A stretch of DNA of 64,000 nucleotides from CAYYFX01 sp046330135 (GTDB lineage Bacteria > ARS69). The notes beneath the pieces were generated by a model. That model saw nothing but the letters and a program-made list of their open reading frames with translations. It did not search any database and had not been told where the DNA came from. The first letter of the stretch is position 1, and each line of letters starts with the position of its first letter. The position numbers and the translations under genes were made by a program. Of the stretch, positions 50,881 through 61,222 are shown piece after piece. The stretch lies in assembly GCA_046330135.1 (NCBI GenBank), contig JAXLTI010000004.1:930001-994000 (forward strand), given 5' to 3'.

Positions 50881-51621
50881 CTAGCGATAGAGGTTCTTCA
50901 CCGCTCCCCACGTGGTGGGCTCGATCGAGACCAACGTGCAACGGACGCCGGCGTCCATGATGAGCTGGGCGTCGCACACGCCGTCATTGAAGGACGAGCC
51001 CGGGCACAGCGGCGCCGCGTTGGTCCCCCAGTAGAACGAGTGATTCACGCGGGTATTCGAGTAGCATGTGCCGCACGCGATCCCTCCGGTGGGCCCGGCC
51101 GCCGGGTGATCGCTCTCGATGGCCGAGGGGTTGCTGGCGCTCGGCCCCATCGTAATCACGACGGCGAAGGTGGAGTCCGGCACCGTGGCGAAGCCGAAGT
51201 CGGGCGTGTTCCACTGGCCGCCGACGGGCAAGAACGGGAGGGACGCGATGCTGGCTCCCGTGGGGCATTGGTTGGCGTCCGCGTCGAACACGTCCATCGT
51301 CCCGGTGAAGCCGTAGCCCGCCGGGGCGCCCGTGCCGAAGTACACGAACGTCGTGCCGACGGCGGTCGTGTTGTTGCCGTTGCCGCAGCACGAGTTGAAC
51401 GAGACGCCGAGGCGGTCGCCCGGACCCCAGCCGCTCCAGATCCAAACCCAGCCGGTGCAGAAGTTGTAGTACACGATGTCGCAGGACGACGCCGCGCGCC
51501 AATGGTCGGCGCGGTTGTCGCCCGTGAAGGGACGCGACTGCTTCTCGAGCGCGAGGGAGGGAGCCGCGATGACCACGCTCAGCAGCGCCGCCGCGAGGAG
51601 CACTCGAACCGAAGATCTCAT
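50881..51621 (-). CDS. Secreted Cys-rich protein with WG-K-YR C-terminal tail, unknown
   Basis: 246 residues. The signal peptide (V-L-L-A-A-A-L-L-S-V-V-I-A-A-P-S-L-A) is followed by a beta-rich domain with at least eight Cys (S-S-C-D-I-V-Y-Y-N-F-C, N-S-C-C-G-N-G-N-N, G-I-A-C-G-T-C-Y). I recognise no family. The C-terminus V-S-I-E-P-T-T-W-G-A-V-K-N-L-Y-R ends exactly at Arg and matches the tail of the beta-helix protein at 14470-15804. ATG 51621 has GGAGG 7 bp upstream. It is a lone gene converging on guaB. Confidence 0.75.
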   Translation of the reverse strand: MRSSVRVLLAAALLSVVIAAPSLALEKQSRPFTGDNRADHWRAASSCDIVYYNFCTGWVWIWSGWGPGDRLGVSFNSCCGNGNNTTAVGTTFVYFGTGAPAGYGFTGTMDVFDADANQCPTGASIASLPFLPVGGQWNTPDFGFATVPDSTFAVVITMGPSASNPSAIESDHPAAGPTGGIACGTCYSNTRVNHSFYWGTNAAPLCPGSSFNDGVCDAQLIMDAGVRCTLVSIEPTTWGAVKNLYR

Positions 51622-51990
51622 GACCGAACCTCCATGTCCGGAGCGGAGACGATCGTGCGTGCTCGCGACGTCGTCGGCGCACGGCAGTACGCCGTCGCCT
51701 CGAGGTCCCGACGCGAGCGCTCGCCGATCGGTTCTCCCTCTATCGGACAAATCTGACACCGGCTTGAAGAATGCGGAAGGGGTTTCCGCGGGAATTTTGA
51801 CAAGAGTCACGAGTCCGAGGGGAGGAAGGCGAGGCGTCACCGGAGCACGCCGAGAATGCGGCCGCCGTCTTGACGGTCACGTGCTCGCGTGTCTATCATC
51901 TTGAGGTCGGCGCGAGCCGATGAGTGGATTCGGTCCCTGCTGTGATCGATCGCGAGTCGTGAAAAAAATGAACCTAATGACTCGGCACAG
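51622..51990. other. Intergenic region upstream of the 6S RNA
   Basis: No gene is seen. An A run (51962-51968) and a -10-like TAATGA (51975-51980) sit where the 6S RNA promoter should be; the -35 is not clear. The minus-strand promoter of the gene at 51621 should also be here. Confidence 0.4.
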
Positions 51991-52118
51991 GGAGCCCTAC
52001 ATTCGGTTGGGACGTTCGCGGCCCTCGAGGCGTGCGAACTGAACGGACCGTGCGGGCACCCACCTGGAGCTTTGGGTCAAACTCGCGGCCGCGGACGACA
52101 TGGCGGGGCACCGGGCTC
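51991..52118 (+). ncRNA. ssrS: 6S RNA
   Basis: The sequence closes with GAGCCC (51992-51997) pairing GGGCTC (52113-52118), with a large open middle. The 3' half carries the family signature C-A-C-C-C-A-C-C-T-G-G-A-G...T-T-T-G-G-G-T-C-A-A-A and the following C-G-G-C-C-G-C-G-G-A-C-G-A-C-A-T-G-G-C-G-G-G, the counterpart of the conserved GCGGCGGCAUC region in E. coli 6S. It mimics an open promoter and holds RNA polymerase in stationary phase. The exact 5' end is not visible; a terminator follows at once. Confidence 0.8.
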
Positions 52119-52155
52119 GAGAGGGCGCGCGTCGAGCGCGCCCTCTCTATTTGTG
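52119..52155 (+). terminator. Intrinsic terminator after the 6S RNA
   Basis: A 12-bp stem (52119-52130 with 52136-52147, loop GTCGA) followed by TATTTGT. Confidence 0.8.
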
Positions 52156-52217
52156 GCACGAGCGCCGTCCGTTCCCTCCGACATCGTGTCGAGTGACCTG
52201 CTGAGCGACCGAGGCGG

Positions 52218-52961
52218 ATGACGACGCCGCTCGACGCGTCCATCGCAGACTGGGCCCGCGAGGAGCGCGCGTACGGCGTTCCGGGCCTTCACCGATCGTT
52301 CCTCCTCCGCGTGGAGTCCCCGCGCCCGCCCGTTCTGCTGCTCCACGGCGCGGGGGGCTCACCCGCGGACTTCGGCCATCTCGCTCGAGAGCTGGCCGCG
52401 GCCGGCTTCTCCAGCCTCTGCCCGCTCCTCCCTTCGCACGGTCGCGGCGACGCTGCGCTCGCCGGGGTCCGCTTCGAGGCGATGGCGTCGCGCGCGCTCG
52501 AGGCCTTGGACGCCCTCGCGGAGGACCGCACCGACGTCGCCGTCGTCGGCCAGTCGGTGGGAGCGGTGCTCGCCCTCCACGTGGCCTACGATCGGCCCGT
52601 GGGCCGACTCGTCGCCCTGGCGCCGGCCCTTCGCCCCTTCGTCCTGCGTCGGCTCCTCGCCCTGCCGCTGCTCGCGCTCGCATCGCCGCGCGCAGCCGCA
52701 TCGACCTGGCGCTGGCAGCGCGACGTCCAGCGCGGCATCCAAGCGACCACGCGCCGCATTCCCGCCGTCCGCTGTCCGCTCCTCGTCCTTCACTCCCGGG
52801 AGGATGACAGCGTCTCCCTGCGCGGCGCCGAAGAGCTCGTCGAGCGCGCCGGCTCCACCGAGAAGCGCCTCATCGTGCTGGACGGCCAAGGGCACGTCCT
52901 CTCGGCGGCGCCCGACCTGCGCAGCGTCGTGGCTCCGATGGTGGCGTTTCTTGCCGCGTGA
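52218..52961 (+). CDS. Alpha/beta-hydrolase (carboxylesterase-like)
   Basis: 247 residues. The oxyanion H-G-A-G-G (about 43-47), nucleophile G-Q-S-V-G-A (Ser113), acid H-S-R-E-D-D and C-terminal G-Q-G-H-V-L make a full triad. It fits the Est30/monoglyceride-lipase-like group of small cytoplasmic esterases. The normal G-x-S-x-G reads G-Q-S-V-G. The start ATG lies 63 bp after the 6S RNA terminator; no strong ribosome site. It converges with the next gene. Confidence 0.82.
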   Translation: MTTPLDASIADWAREERAYGVPGLHRSFLLRVESPRPPVLLLHGAGGSPADFGHLARELAAAGFSSLCPLLPSHGRGDAALAGVRFEAMASRALEALDALAEDRTDVAVVGQSVGAVLALHVAYDRPVGRLVALAPALRPFVLRRLLALPLLALASPRAAASTWRWQRDVQRGIQATTRRIPAVRCPLLVLHSREDDSVSLRGAEELVERAGSTEKRLIVLDGQGHVLSAAPDLRSVVAPMVAFLAA

Positions 52962-53039
52962 GGAGCAATAGCGCGAAGCCGACAGCTAGCGTCGTTTGGA
53001 AGACCCGGCCGTCCGTGACCGGACTGCCGAGACGGGACG

Positions 53040-53798
53040 CTAGTGCGGCAGCTCGAAGCGGAACGTGGAATCCGCGAGCCTCAGGCGCTTGACGGCCGTC
53101 TCCAGCCGCCCGCGGGTCTCCGCGTCCGGACGCTGGTGCCACGCCCAGTACGCGTCGAGGAACTCGTTCCGCAGCGCGTCGACGGAGGTGCTGTTCTCCT
53201 CGGCCGCCTCCGGCATCCCTTGCAGGGCGCGCACCTGCGCGTCCCGCAGCTGACCGTAGAGGTGGAAGTACTCGCCGCGCATGTGGAAGAGCACGTCCAC
53301 GTAGCGCTCGAAGTCCTGCGAGAGGAACTCGAGCACCTCCGCGAACGCGGACGACGCCGCCGGCGCGCGCTCGTGGAAGAGGGCCGCGTAGCGGTAGTAC
53401 GTCTTGCCCCGGCCGATGCGGTCGCGGGCCGCGTCGTCGAAGTCCCGCTTGCCGGAGCGCTCCACGTAGGGCGTTCCGACGAAGAGGCTCGTGGACACGA
53501 GCAGGTGATCCGCGTTCGCCCGGTAGACCTGGCTCTTGAAGCGAGGATCGCCGGAGTCCCGGACTTGCTCGAACACGTCGATGTCGCGGCTCTTCGCCAG
53601 GTCCCCGATGCCGGGAGACCCCACCAGGCGCGAGAGAAGGTCGACGAGGTAGACGTTCACCGACTCGTCGTGCCGCTCGCCGTTCGACTCGAAGCCGCAG
53701 TCGATCCGCGAGCGCAGCAGGGAGTCCAAGACGAAATAGGCGGTCCGCTCTCGCGGATCTCCGGGGCGGGTCAGGTCGAAGTACGACGACAGCTCCAC
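53040..53798 (-). CDS. Conserved-looking cytoplasmic protein, unknown
   Basis: 252 residues from GTG 53798, which has GGAGGG 5 bp upstream; longer in-frame starts at 53879 and 53894 would add a basic lead. The sequence is helical with Y-F-D-L-T-R-P-G-D-P-R-E-R, N-V-Y-L-V-D-L-L-S-R-L, Y-R-A-N-A-D-H-L-L and F-H-M-R-G-E-Y-F-H-L-Y. No signal peptide or membrane helix is seen, and no catalytic motif. I do not recognise the family. It converges with the hydrolase gene and is divergent from the nitrilase-family gene. Confidence 0.65.
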   Translation of the reverse strand: MELSSYFDLTRPGDPRERTAYFVLDSLLRSRIDCGFESNGERHDESVNVYLVDLLSRLVGSPGIGDLAKSRDIDVFEQVRDSGDPRFKSQVYRANADHLLVSTSLFVGTPYVERSGKRDFDDAARDRIGRGKTYYRYAALFHERAPAASSAFAEVLEFLSQDFERYVDVLFHMRGEYFHLYGQLRDAQVRALQGMPEAAEENSTSVDALRNEFLDAYWAWHQRPDAETRGRLETAVKRLRLADSTFRFELPH

Positions 53799-54031
53799 CG
53801 GATCCCTCCGTCGTGCCGCTTTCTCGAGAAAGGAGCAAGCACGATGCCATCCAGGGGCGCGCCGCCGTCGACCAGCCATCCCTGATTCTAGCAAACGAAC
53901 CCTCGAATCCGCCGAAGGGTCGGCGTCCGTCCGCGCTCACGCCTCCGGGCGCGGCGCGCCGCCCGTCGGGCGTTCTGCAAGGTGGATTCCTCGTGACGCC
54001 TGTCACAAGATGGCTTCCTCGGAGGACGCTC

Positions 54032-54913
54032 ATGACCACTTCCGGAGTCGCCCGCCTGCGGGTGGGCTTCGCACAGACCCGCCCCGCGTTCGGCGACGTC
54101 ACCGGCAACTTGGCGGGAGCCGCTCAGCTCGTGGAGCGCGCGCCGGACTTCGACGTGCTGGTGCTGCCGGAGCTGTTCGCCACGGGGTATCTGTTCCTCG
54201 ACCGAGCGGAGGCGGAGCGCGTGGCGGAGGGAACGGACGGGCCCACGGCGGCGCTGCTCCGCGAGCTGGCCGCGCGCCGTCGCGCGTGGATCGTGGGCGG
54301 GTTCGCCGAGCGCGCGGACGGGCGCCTCTTCAACTCCGCGGCCCTCGCCGGTCCGGACGGCGCTCTTCTGGTCTATCGAAAGGTGCACCTCTTCGACCGG
54401 GAGACGGAGGTCTTCGATCCGGGCGATCGCCCGTTTCGCGCCTGGACGCTGGAGCACGGCGGCCGGCGCGTGCGCGTCGGCGTGATGATCTGCTTCGACT
54501 GGCTCTTCCCCGAAGCCGCGCGCTGCCTCGCCGTGGACGGCGCGGAGCTGCTGCTCCACCCATCGAACCTCGTGCTCCCGTTCTGCCAGGACGCGATGCG
54601 CACTCGGTGCCTCGAGAACCGCGTCTTCGCGATCACGGCGAACCGCTGCGGTGACGACGTCCGCGCGAGTGACGATGTCCGGCGCGCCGAGAAGCTCCAC
54701 TTCACGGGCGCGAGCCAGATCACCGGGCCGCGGGGCCAGGTGATCGCACGAGCCGAAGAAGACGGAGAGTGCGTGAGCGTCGTGGAGATCGATCTCGCCG
54801 CGGCGCGCGACAAGCAGGTGACGCCCCGCAACGACCTGCTCGGAAGTCGTCGGCCGGCGGCGTACGGCCGTCTCGTCGCTCCGTCGTCCGGCGAGCCGTC
54901 GGCGGGCTGCTGA
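54032..54913 (+). CDS. Carbon-nitrogen hydrolase (nitrilase superfamily)
   Basis: 293 residues with the E-K-C triad: E47 in L-P-E-L-F-A-T-G-Y, K117 in Y-R-K-V-H-L-F and C154 in M-I-C-F-D-W-L-F-P-E. It hydrolyses a non-peptide C-N bond (amide or nitrile); the F-D-W-L-F-P-E-A-A-R segment is like omega-amidase/N-carbamoyl amidase groups. ATG 54032 has GGAGGA 5 bp upstream. It is cytoplasmic, with no signal peptide. The substrate cannot be named. Confidence 0.85.
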   Translation: MTTSGVARLRVGFAQTRPAFGDVTGNLAGAAQLVERAPDFDVLVLPELFATGYLFLDRAEAERVAEGTDGPTAALLRELAARRRAWIVGGFAERADGRLFNSAALAGPDGALLVYRKVHLFDRETEVFDPGDRPFRAWTLEHGGRRVRVGVMICFDWLFPEAARCLAVDGAELLLHPSNLVLPFCQDAMRTRCLENRVFAITANRCGDDVRASDDVRRAEKLHFTGASQITGPRGQVIARAEEDGECVSVVEIDLAAARDKQVTPRNDLLGSRRPAAYGRLVAPSSGEPSAGC

Positions 54914-55429
54914 GCGGGCGAGCTTCGAGGAGGAGCGTCCGCTCTCCGTCGACGGGGTGCCCGCCGCGCGAACGTGCACCCGCTCGCGACAGCAAGCGCG
55001 TTGACCACTGTCTCCGCGCGTTCGCGTCGGCGTCACCGCGGGGTGCCGCTCCGCCGTAGGGGATCGCGGGACGACGGGCGCGAGCTCCGCGCGCAAGCGC
55101 CGACGTCGTGCGGCGTTGCGCGATCCATCGCGCGCGAGCGACGGCGCGGCCCGGCCCTTGCTGAGTGAGATCGCACGCGAAGCGCCGGGGTTGCGGGTCG
55201 GAGTCAGCGTCGGCGTCGTGTCCGCGGGGTGGTCGCGGCGATCGAGGCCGGTCCGCCCCCCGCGCTTCGCGAGATCGCAGGGAGCTCGCAGGCTCGCAGG
55301 GGGAGGGCGGTGGCCAGGCCCTTCCCTGACCCGGGGAATCGCCGGGAGCGTTCTGAGAGGAAAACCCTCGCACCGAGAAGCGTAGCCGGGGAGATGCGCG
55401 GATCGGTCGGGACGCTCCCGGCACTCGTC
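54914..55429. other. Non-coding stretch with an inverted repeat next to cdaA
   Basis: No gene is supported. GCCGGGAGCGT (55341-55351) pairs perfectly with ACGCTCCCGGC (55412-55422), enclosing 60 bases, 7 bp beyond the cdaA stop on the minus strand. The rest is GC-rich and without clear signals. Confidence 0.45.
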
Positions 55430-56197
55430 TCAGGCGGCGTGGGCGCGTCGATCGAAGGCGGCGCTGAGGATCCCTCGCAGGGTGTCGCGCGAGAGGTCGC
55501 TCTGGAGCTGCCCGCCCTTGGCGTGGGAGACCACGCCGGTCTCCTCGGAGACCACCACCACGTCGCAGTCGGCTTCTTCCGTGATGCCGATCGCTGCGCG
55601 GTGGCGCGTCCCGAGGGAGCGGGAGAGACGGGGATCCTGTGTCAGCGGGAGGATGCAGCCGGCCGCCACGATCTGATCGGCCTGGATGATCACGGCACCG
55701 TCGTGCAGCGGGCTCCGGTGCTGGAAGATCGCCAGGAGGAGCTCCTCGCTCACGCGCGCATAGAGCGGCGTGCCGGTCTCCACCACGCCCTTGAGCCCCG
55801 CCTGCCCCAGCATGACGATGAGCGCACCCGTTCGCACCTCCGCCATCTCGAACACCGCGTTCACGATCATGTCCGCGGTCTCCTGCGTCTCGCCGCGGGC
55901 CACGAAGGGTCGGACGATGGGGTGCTGGCCCAGCTTGGACAGCGCGCGCCGGAGCTCGGGCTGGAACACGATGAGGAAGCCGATGAGCCAGATCGTCTTC
56001 AAGCTGCCGATGATGGCGCTCAGCGCGTGGAGGCCGAGGACCTCCGCCAGGAATCCGCCCACGATGATGACGAGCAGGCCCAGAAACATCGTGACCGCTC
56101 GCGTGGAACGGATGAACTGATACAGCTTGTAGAAGAGCACCGTGACGATGGCCACGTCGAGGATGTCGAGGAACCAATGGTCGCCGAGGAAGCTCAC
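55430..56197 (-). CDS. cdaA: Diadenylate cyclase, CdaA type
   Basis: 255 residues. Three N-terminal membrane helices (about 8-80) are followed by the DAC domain with P-L-H-D-G-A-V-I-I (D166-A168) and S-L-G-T-R-H-R-A-A-I-G-I-T-E (R198-R200), the two catalytic motifs that make cyclic di-AMP from two ATP. The ATG overlaps the folP stop (ATGA). Its length and layout match CdaA of Firmicutes and other phyla. Here it ends the tilS-hpt-ftsH-folP-cdaA run; the cdaR and glmM genes often found next to it are not present. Confidence 0.95.
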   Translation of the reverse strand: MSFLGDHWFLDILDVAIVTVLFYKLYQFIRSTRAVTMFLGLLVIIVGGFLAEVLGLHALSAIIGSLKTIWLIGFLIVFQPELRRALSKLGQHPIVRPFVARGETQETADMIVNAVFEMAEVRTGALIVMLGQAGLKGVVETGTPLYARVSEELLLAIFQHRSPLHDGAVIIQADQIVAAGCILPLTQDPRLSRSLGTRHRAAIGITEEADCDVVVVSEETGVVSHAKGGQLQSDLSRDTLRGILSAAFDRRAHAA

Positions 56198-57114
56198 CGC
56201 TCGGCTCCCCGGGCACCCTCGCCCGCGATCGGCGCTTCCAGAACCGCCTCCGTCACGAGGATCGCGCGCCGGTTCTCGAGCACGTCGTGCACGCGCACCA
56301 GGGACGCGCCGCCGAGCACCGCGAGGACCGTGGTCGCGAGCGTGCCCTCCAGGCGATCCTCCGTGGCCGGAGCGTCGAAGCGCGCCAGGAAGGACTTGCG
56401 CGACGCACCCACGAGCACGGGCCGGCCGAGCGGCCGGTACTCACCGAGGCGGCGGAGGATCTCCAGGTTCTGATCGGCGGTCTTGGCGAAGCCGAGGCCC
56501 GGATCGATCACGATGCGCTCCGCGTCCACGCCGGCGCGGACGGCGCGCTCCATGGCGTCCGCCAGGAAGCGACGCGTCTCGTCCACGACGTCGTCGTAGT
56601 CGGTGAGCGAGCGCATGGTGCGCGGATCGCCGCGCCGGTGCATGAGCACGAGGCCCGCTCCGGTCGACGCGCAGACGGCAGCCATCTCGGGATCGGCGGT
56701 CAGCCCCGAGACGTCGTTCACGATCGCGGCGCCGCTCTCGATCGCGTGGGCGGCCACCTCCGCCTTGGTCGTATCGACGGAAAGAGGGACGCCCAGGTTG
56801 CAGAGACCCTCCAGGACGGGGAGGAGGCGCTCCAGCTCGCGGGCGGCGCTCACCGGTTCGGCCCCCGGACGAGTGGATTCCGCGCCCAGATCGATGGCGT
56901 CGGCTCCGGCCTCCACCATCGCGCGCGCCCGGGCCACGGCGGCCAGCGGCGTGGGATCCACCCCGCCGTCGTGGAAGGAGTCCGGGGTCAAGTTGAGGAT
57001 GCCCACGATCCGGGTGCGGCGGGAGGGCTCGCGGCGAGGGACGAGCCGGGCCAGCCCCACCGGTTCCTCCGCGAGCGCCGGCGCGGAGATGGATGGGGGA
57101 ACGCGGACGCGCAC
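56194..57114 (-). CDS. folP: Dihydropteroate synthase
   Basis: 306 residues. Motifs of the TIM barrel: I-V-G-I-L-N-L-T-P-D-S-F-H-D-G-G, D-L-G-A-E-S-T-R-P-G-A, S-V-D-T-T-K, V-N-D-V-S-G-L, L-M-H-R-R-G-D-P, D-P-G-L-G-F-A-K-T and the final R-V-H-D-V. It joins pterin diphosphate and p-aminobenzoate in folate synthesis, the sulfonamide target. GTG 57114 follows the ftsH stop by 11 bp; a TTG overlapping that stop is an alternative start. About 25 residues precede the barrel. Confidence 0.95.
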   Translation of the reverse strand: MRVRVPPSISAPALAEEPVGLARLVPRREPSRRTRIVGILNLTPDSFHDGGVDPTPLAAVARARAMVEAGADAIDLGAESTRPGAEPVSAARELERLLPVLEGLCNLGVPLSVDTTKAEVAAHAIESGAAIVNDVSGLTADPEMAAVCASTGAGLVLMHRRGDPRTMRSLTDYDDVVDETRRFLADAMERAVRAGVDAERIVIDPGLGFAKTADQNLEILRRLGEYRPLGRPVLVGASRKSFLARFDAPATEDRLEGTLATTVLAVLGGASLVRVHDVLENRRAILVTEAVLEAPIAGEGARGAER

Positions 57115-57125
57115 TGCTTCTCCGA

Positions 57126-59116
<1,991 letters not shown>

Positions 59117-59120
<4 letters not shown>

Positions 59121-59710
59121 CGGGCTTCCCCCGTTCGGGACTTCGGGGAGATCGGCGGGAGGTGGTTGCCGTCCAGGATCGTGATGTAGGGCAGGTTGCG
59201 GAAGCGCTGCGCGCAGTCCAGACCGTAGCCCACCACGAACTCGTCCGGGATGCGGAAGCCGACGAAGTCCAGCGGCACGGACACCTTGCGGCGCTCGACC
59301 TTGTCGAGCAGCGTGACCACGCGGAGGGAAGCGGGACTGCGCGCGAGGAGGAGCTCGCGCAGGTACTCGAGCGTGAGCCCCGTATCCACGATGTCCTCCA
59401 CGATGAGCACGTGCCGGCCTTCGATGTTGAGCCCGAGGTCCGAGAGAATCCGCACCACGCCCGAGGACTCGGTGCGGTCCGCATAGCTGGACACCACCAT
59501 GAAGTCGACCTCGCAGTCGACGTCCATGGCGCGCACGAGATCGGCGAGGAAGATGAACCCGCCCTTCAGGATGTTCACGAGAATCGGGACCTCGCCGACG
59601 TACTTCGCCGAGATCTCCCGGCCGAGCTCGGCGACGCGACGACGGATCGCCTCTTCACTCAGCAGCACGTTCCCGATTCGACTCATGGTCACGTCCGAGG
59701 GGATGCTCAC
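59117..59710 (-). CDS. hpt: Hypoxanthine phosphoribosyltransferase
   Basis: 197 residues. PRPP motif V-L-I-V-E-D-I-V-D-T-G-L-T-L and P-I-L-V-N-I-L-K-G-G-F-I-F-L-A-D-L at the pyrophosphate loop are intact, as is the C-terminal V-G-Y-G-L-D hydroxypurine loop. It salvages hypoxanthine (and often guanine) with PRPP. GTG 59710 overlaps the tilS stop (GTGA) and has GGAGG 7 bp upstream; ATG 59686 would shorten the protein. The tilS-hpt-ftsH order is conserved in many bacteria. Confidence 0.95.
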
Positions 59711-61119
59711 TCTCCGGCCTCCGCGAGCCAAGGCAACCGCCCCGTGATCTCCAGGCGCAGCGCCCTGTGCGTGGTATCGGTGATCCGGGTGCGCGCGTCC
59801 ACCCGGAACCCCGGGATCCAGAGGATTCCGCGATCGTCCACGACCAACGGAACCACGTCTCGCAGTCTCCGCGGGATCTTCCGGTCCACCATGAGGTCTT
59901 GCACCTTCGCCGTGCCGGACAAGCCCAAGGGGTGGTACCGGTCCCCGGGACGACGGGCGCGGACCCGCAACGGTCGACGCACTTCACCGGCGTCGAGCCA
60001 GGCCACCCCGGCGTCCGAGCAACCCCGCGCATCCGACGGAGGCGGCGACACCTCGTCCACCTGGAGACGCGCCTCGAGACCCTCGAGGAGGAGCGAGCCG
60101 GGAACGGGGATCTCGCGCTCCGCGACGGGCTGCGCGCCCGACCGCCCCGACACGATGACGCGCTCTTCCCCGACGGACACGCGCACGCCGCCGGATACGT
60201 CCACGACCTCCCGACTTCCCGATTTCCAGGCCCGGACGAGTCGCTCCAACGGCTCGTACCCCGCCTCGGAAGCCGGCGCGAGGTCGCGGATCGCGTTCCT
60301 CAGGATCGTCGACAGAACGAGGCGATGATAGGGGCGCCCCGACGGCCCATCAAGGACCAATTCCCCGGGCGCTCCGTGGCGCCGGAGGAGGGCCGCCACC
60401 TCGCGCGCCCGCTCCTCCAGGACCTCCTCCACGTCGCTCAGGAGCGACGCGGTCCGCCCGGCGCTCCGGGCCAGCTCCGGGCTCTCGCGCAGGAGCGCCG
60501 GCACGACGTCGCGGCGCAGGCGCGAGCGGAGGTTCGATCCGTCGTCGTTCGTGGGGTCGCTCCGCCACGGGATGCCCCGCTCGCTCAGGTATTCCTCGAT
60601 CTCCGCGCGCGTGCGGTCGAGGAGCGGGCGGACCACGCCGTCCTCGCGGCGGTAGCGCGGACTCGAGAGCCCGCGGGGGCCGGCTCCGCGCAGCCACTGG
60701 GCGAGGAACGTCTCGATGCGGTCGTCCGCGTGATGACCGACCGCCACCACGCCGCCCCGCTCGGCTCCCACCCGGCGCAGGAACTCGTAGCGCACCGCGC
60801 GGGCGGCGGACTCCACGTTCGCTCGGGGGACGCCGCCGCGAGGGGTCCAATCGATGCGCTCCCCGACGAACGGCACGTTCCACTCCTGCGCCCGCCCTCG
60901 GGCGAATTCCGCGTCTTCCTCGGACTCCGCACGCAGCCCGTGATCGAGATGCGCCGCCACGACCCGGAGGCCGAGCTTCGGCTCGAGGTCGAGGAGCGCG
61001 CGAAGGAGCGCCGAGGAATCCGCGCCGCCCGAGAAGCCCACGACGACCGCGTCGCCCGGCGACAGCAATCGCTCGCGCCGGATCGTGTGGAGGACGGCCT
61101 CGATGAATGCTGGCGTCAT
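59707..61119 (-). CDS. tilS: tRNA(Ile)-lysidine synthetase
   Basis: 470 residues. The PP-loop V-G-F-S-G-G-A-D-S-S (30-35) starts the N-type ATP pyrophosphatase domain; A-A-H-L-D-H-G-L-R follows, then G-H-H-A-D-D-R-I-E-T and R-P-L-L-D. The C-terminal TilS domain includes R-A-R-R-P-G-D-R-Y-H-P and K-V-Q-D-L-M-V-D-R-K-I-P. It turns C34 of the CAU-reading isoleucine tRNA into lysidine. A tRNA(CAU) gene lies 26 bp upstream on the same strand. Confidence 0.95.
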   Translation of the reverse strand: MTPAFIEAVLHTIRRERLLSPGDAVVVGFSGGADSSALLRALLDLEPKLGLRVVAAHLDHGLRAESEEDAEFARGRAQEWNVPFVGERIDWTPRGGVPRANVESAARAVRYEFLRRVGAERGGVVAVGHHADDRIETFLAQWLRGAGPRGLSSPRYRREDGVVRPLLDRTRAEIEEYLSERGIPWRSDPTNDDGSNLRSRLRRDVVPALLRESPELARSAGRTASLLSDVEEVLEERAREVAALLRRHGAPGELVLDGPSGRPYHRLVLSTILRNAIRDLAPASEAGYEPLERLVRAWKSGSREVVDVSGGVRVSVGEERVIVSGRSGAQPVAEREIPVPGSLLLEGLEARLQVDEVSPPPSDARGCSDAGVAWLDAGEVRRPLRVRARRPGDRYHPLGLSGTAKVQDLMVDRKIPRRLRDVVPLVVDDRGILWIPGFRVDARTRITDTTHRALRLEITGRLPWLAEAGE

Positions 61120-61145
61120 GATCCCCCCGACCGGGGGCGGAGGGA

Positions 61146-61222
61146 TGGTAGCGGTGCAGGGACTCGAACCCCGGACACGCGGATTATGATTCCGCTGCTC
61201 TGACCAACTGAGCTACACCGCC
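61146..61222 (-). tRNA. tRNA with CAT anticodon (Met elongator or Ile2)
   Basis: On the minus strand a full cloverleaf is seen: acceptor GGCGGTG with CACCGCT (one G-T pair), D arm with TAGCTCAGTTGGTC, anticodon stem GCGGA/TCCGC around loop ATCATAA (anticodon CAT), T arm with GGTTCGAGTCC and an encoded 3' CCA. The G1-U72 pair and anticodon stem rule out the initiator type. Position just before tilS fits tRNA-Ile2, but sequence alone cannot exclude elongator Met. Confidence 0.92.

Noticed and set aside
55300..55430. c-di-AMP (ydaO-type) riboswitch near cdaA
   Set aside because: The conserved ydaO core words were not seen, and the site lies after, not before, cdaA.
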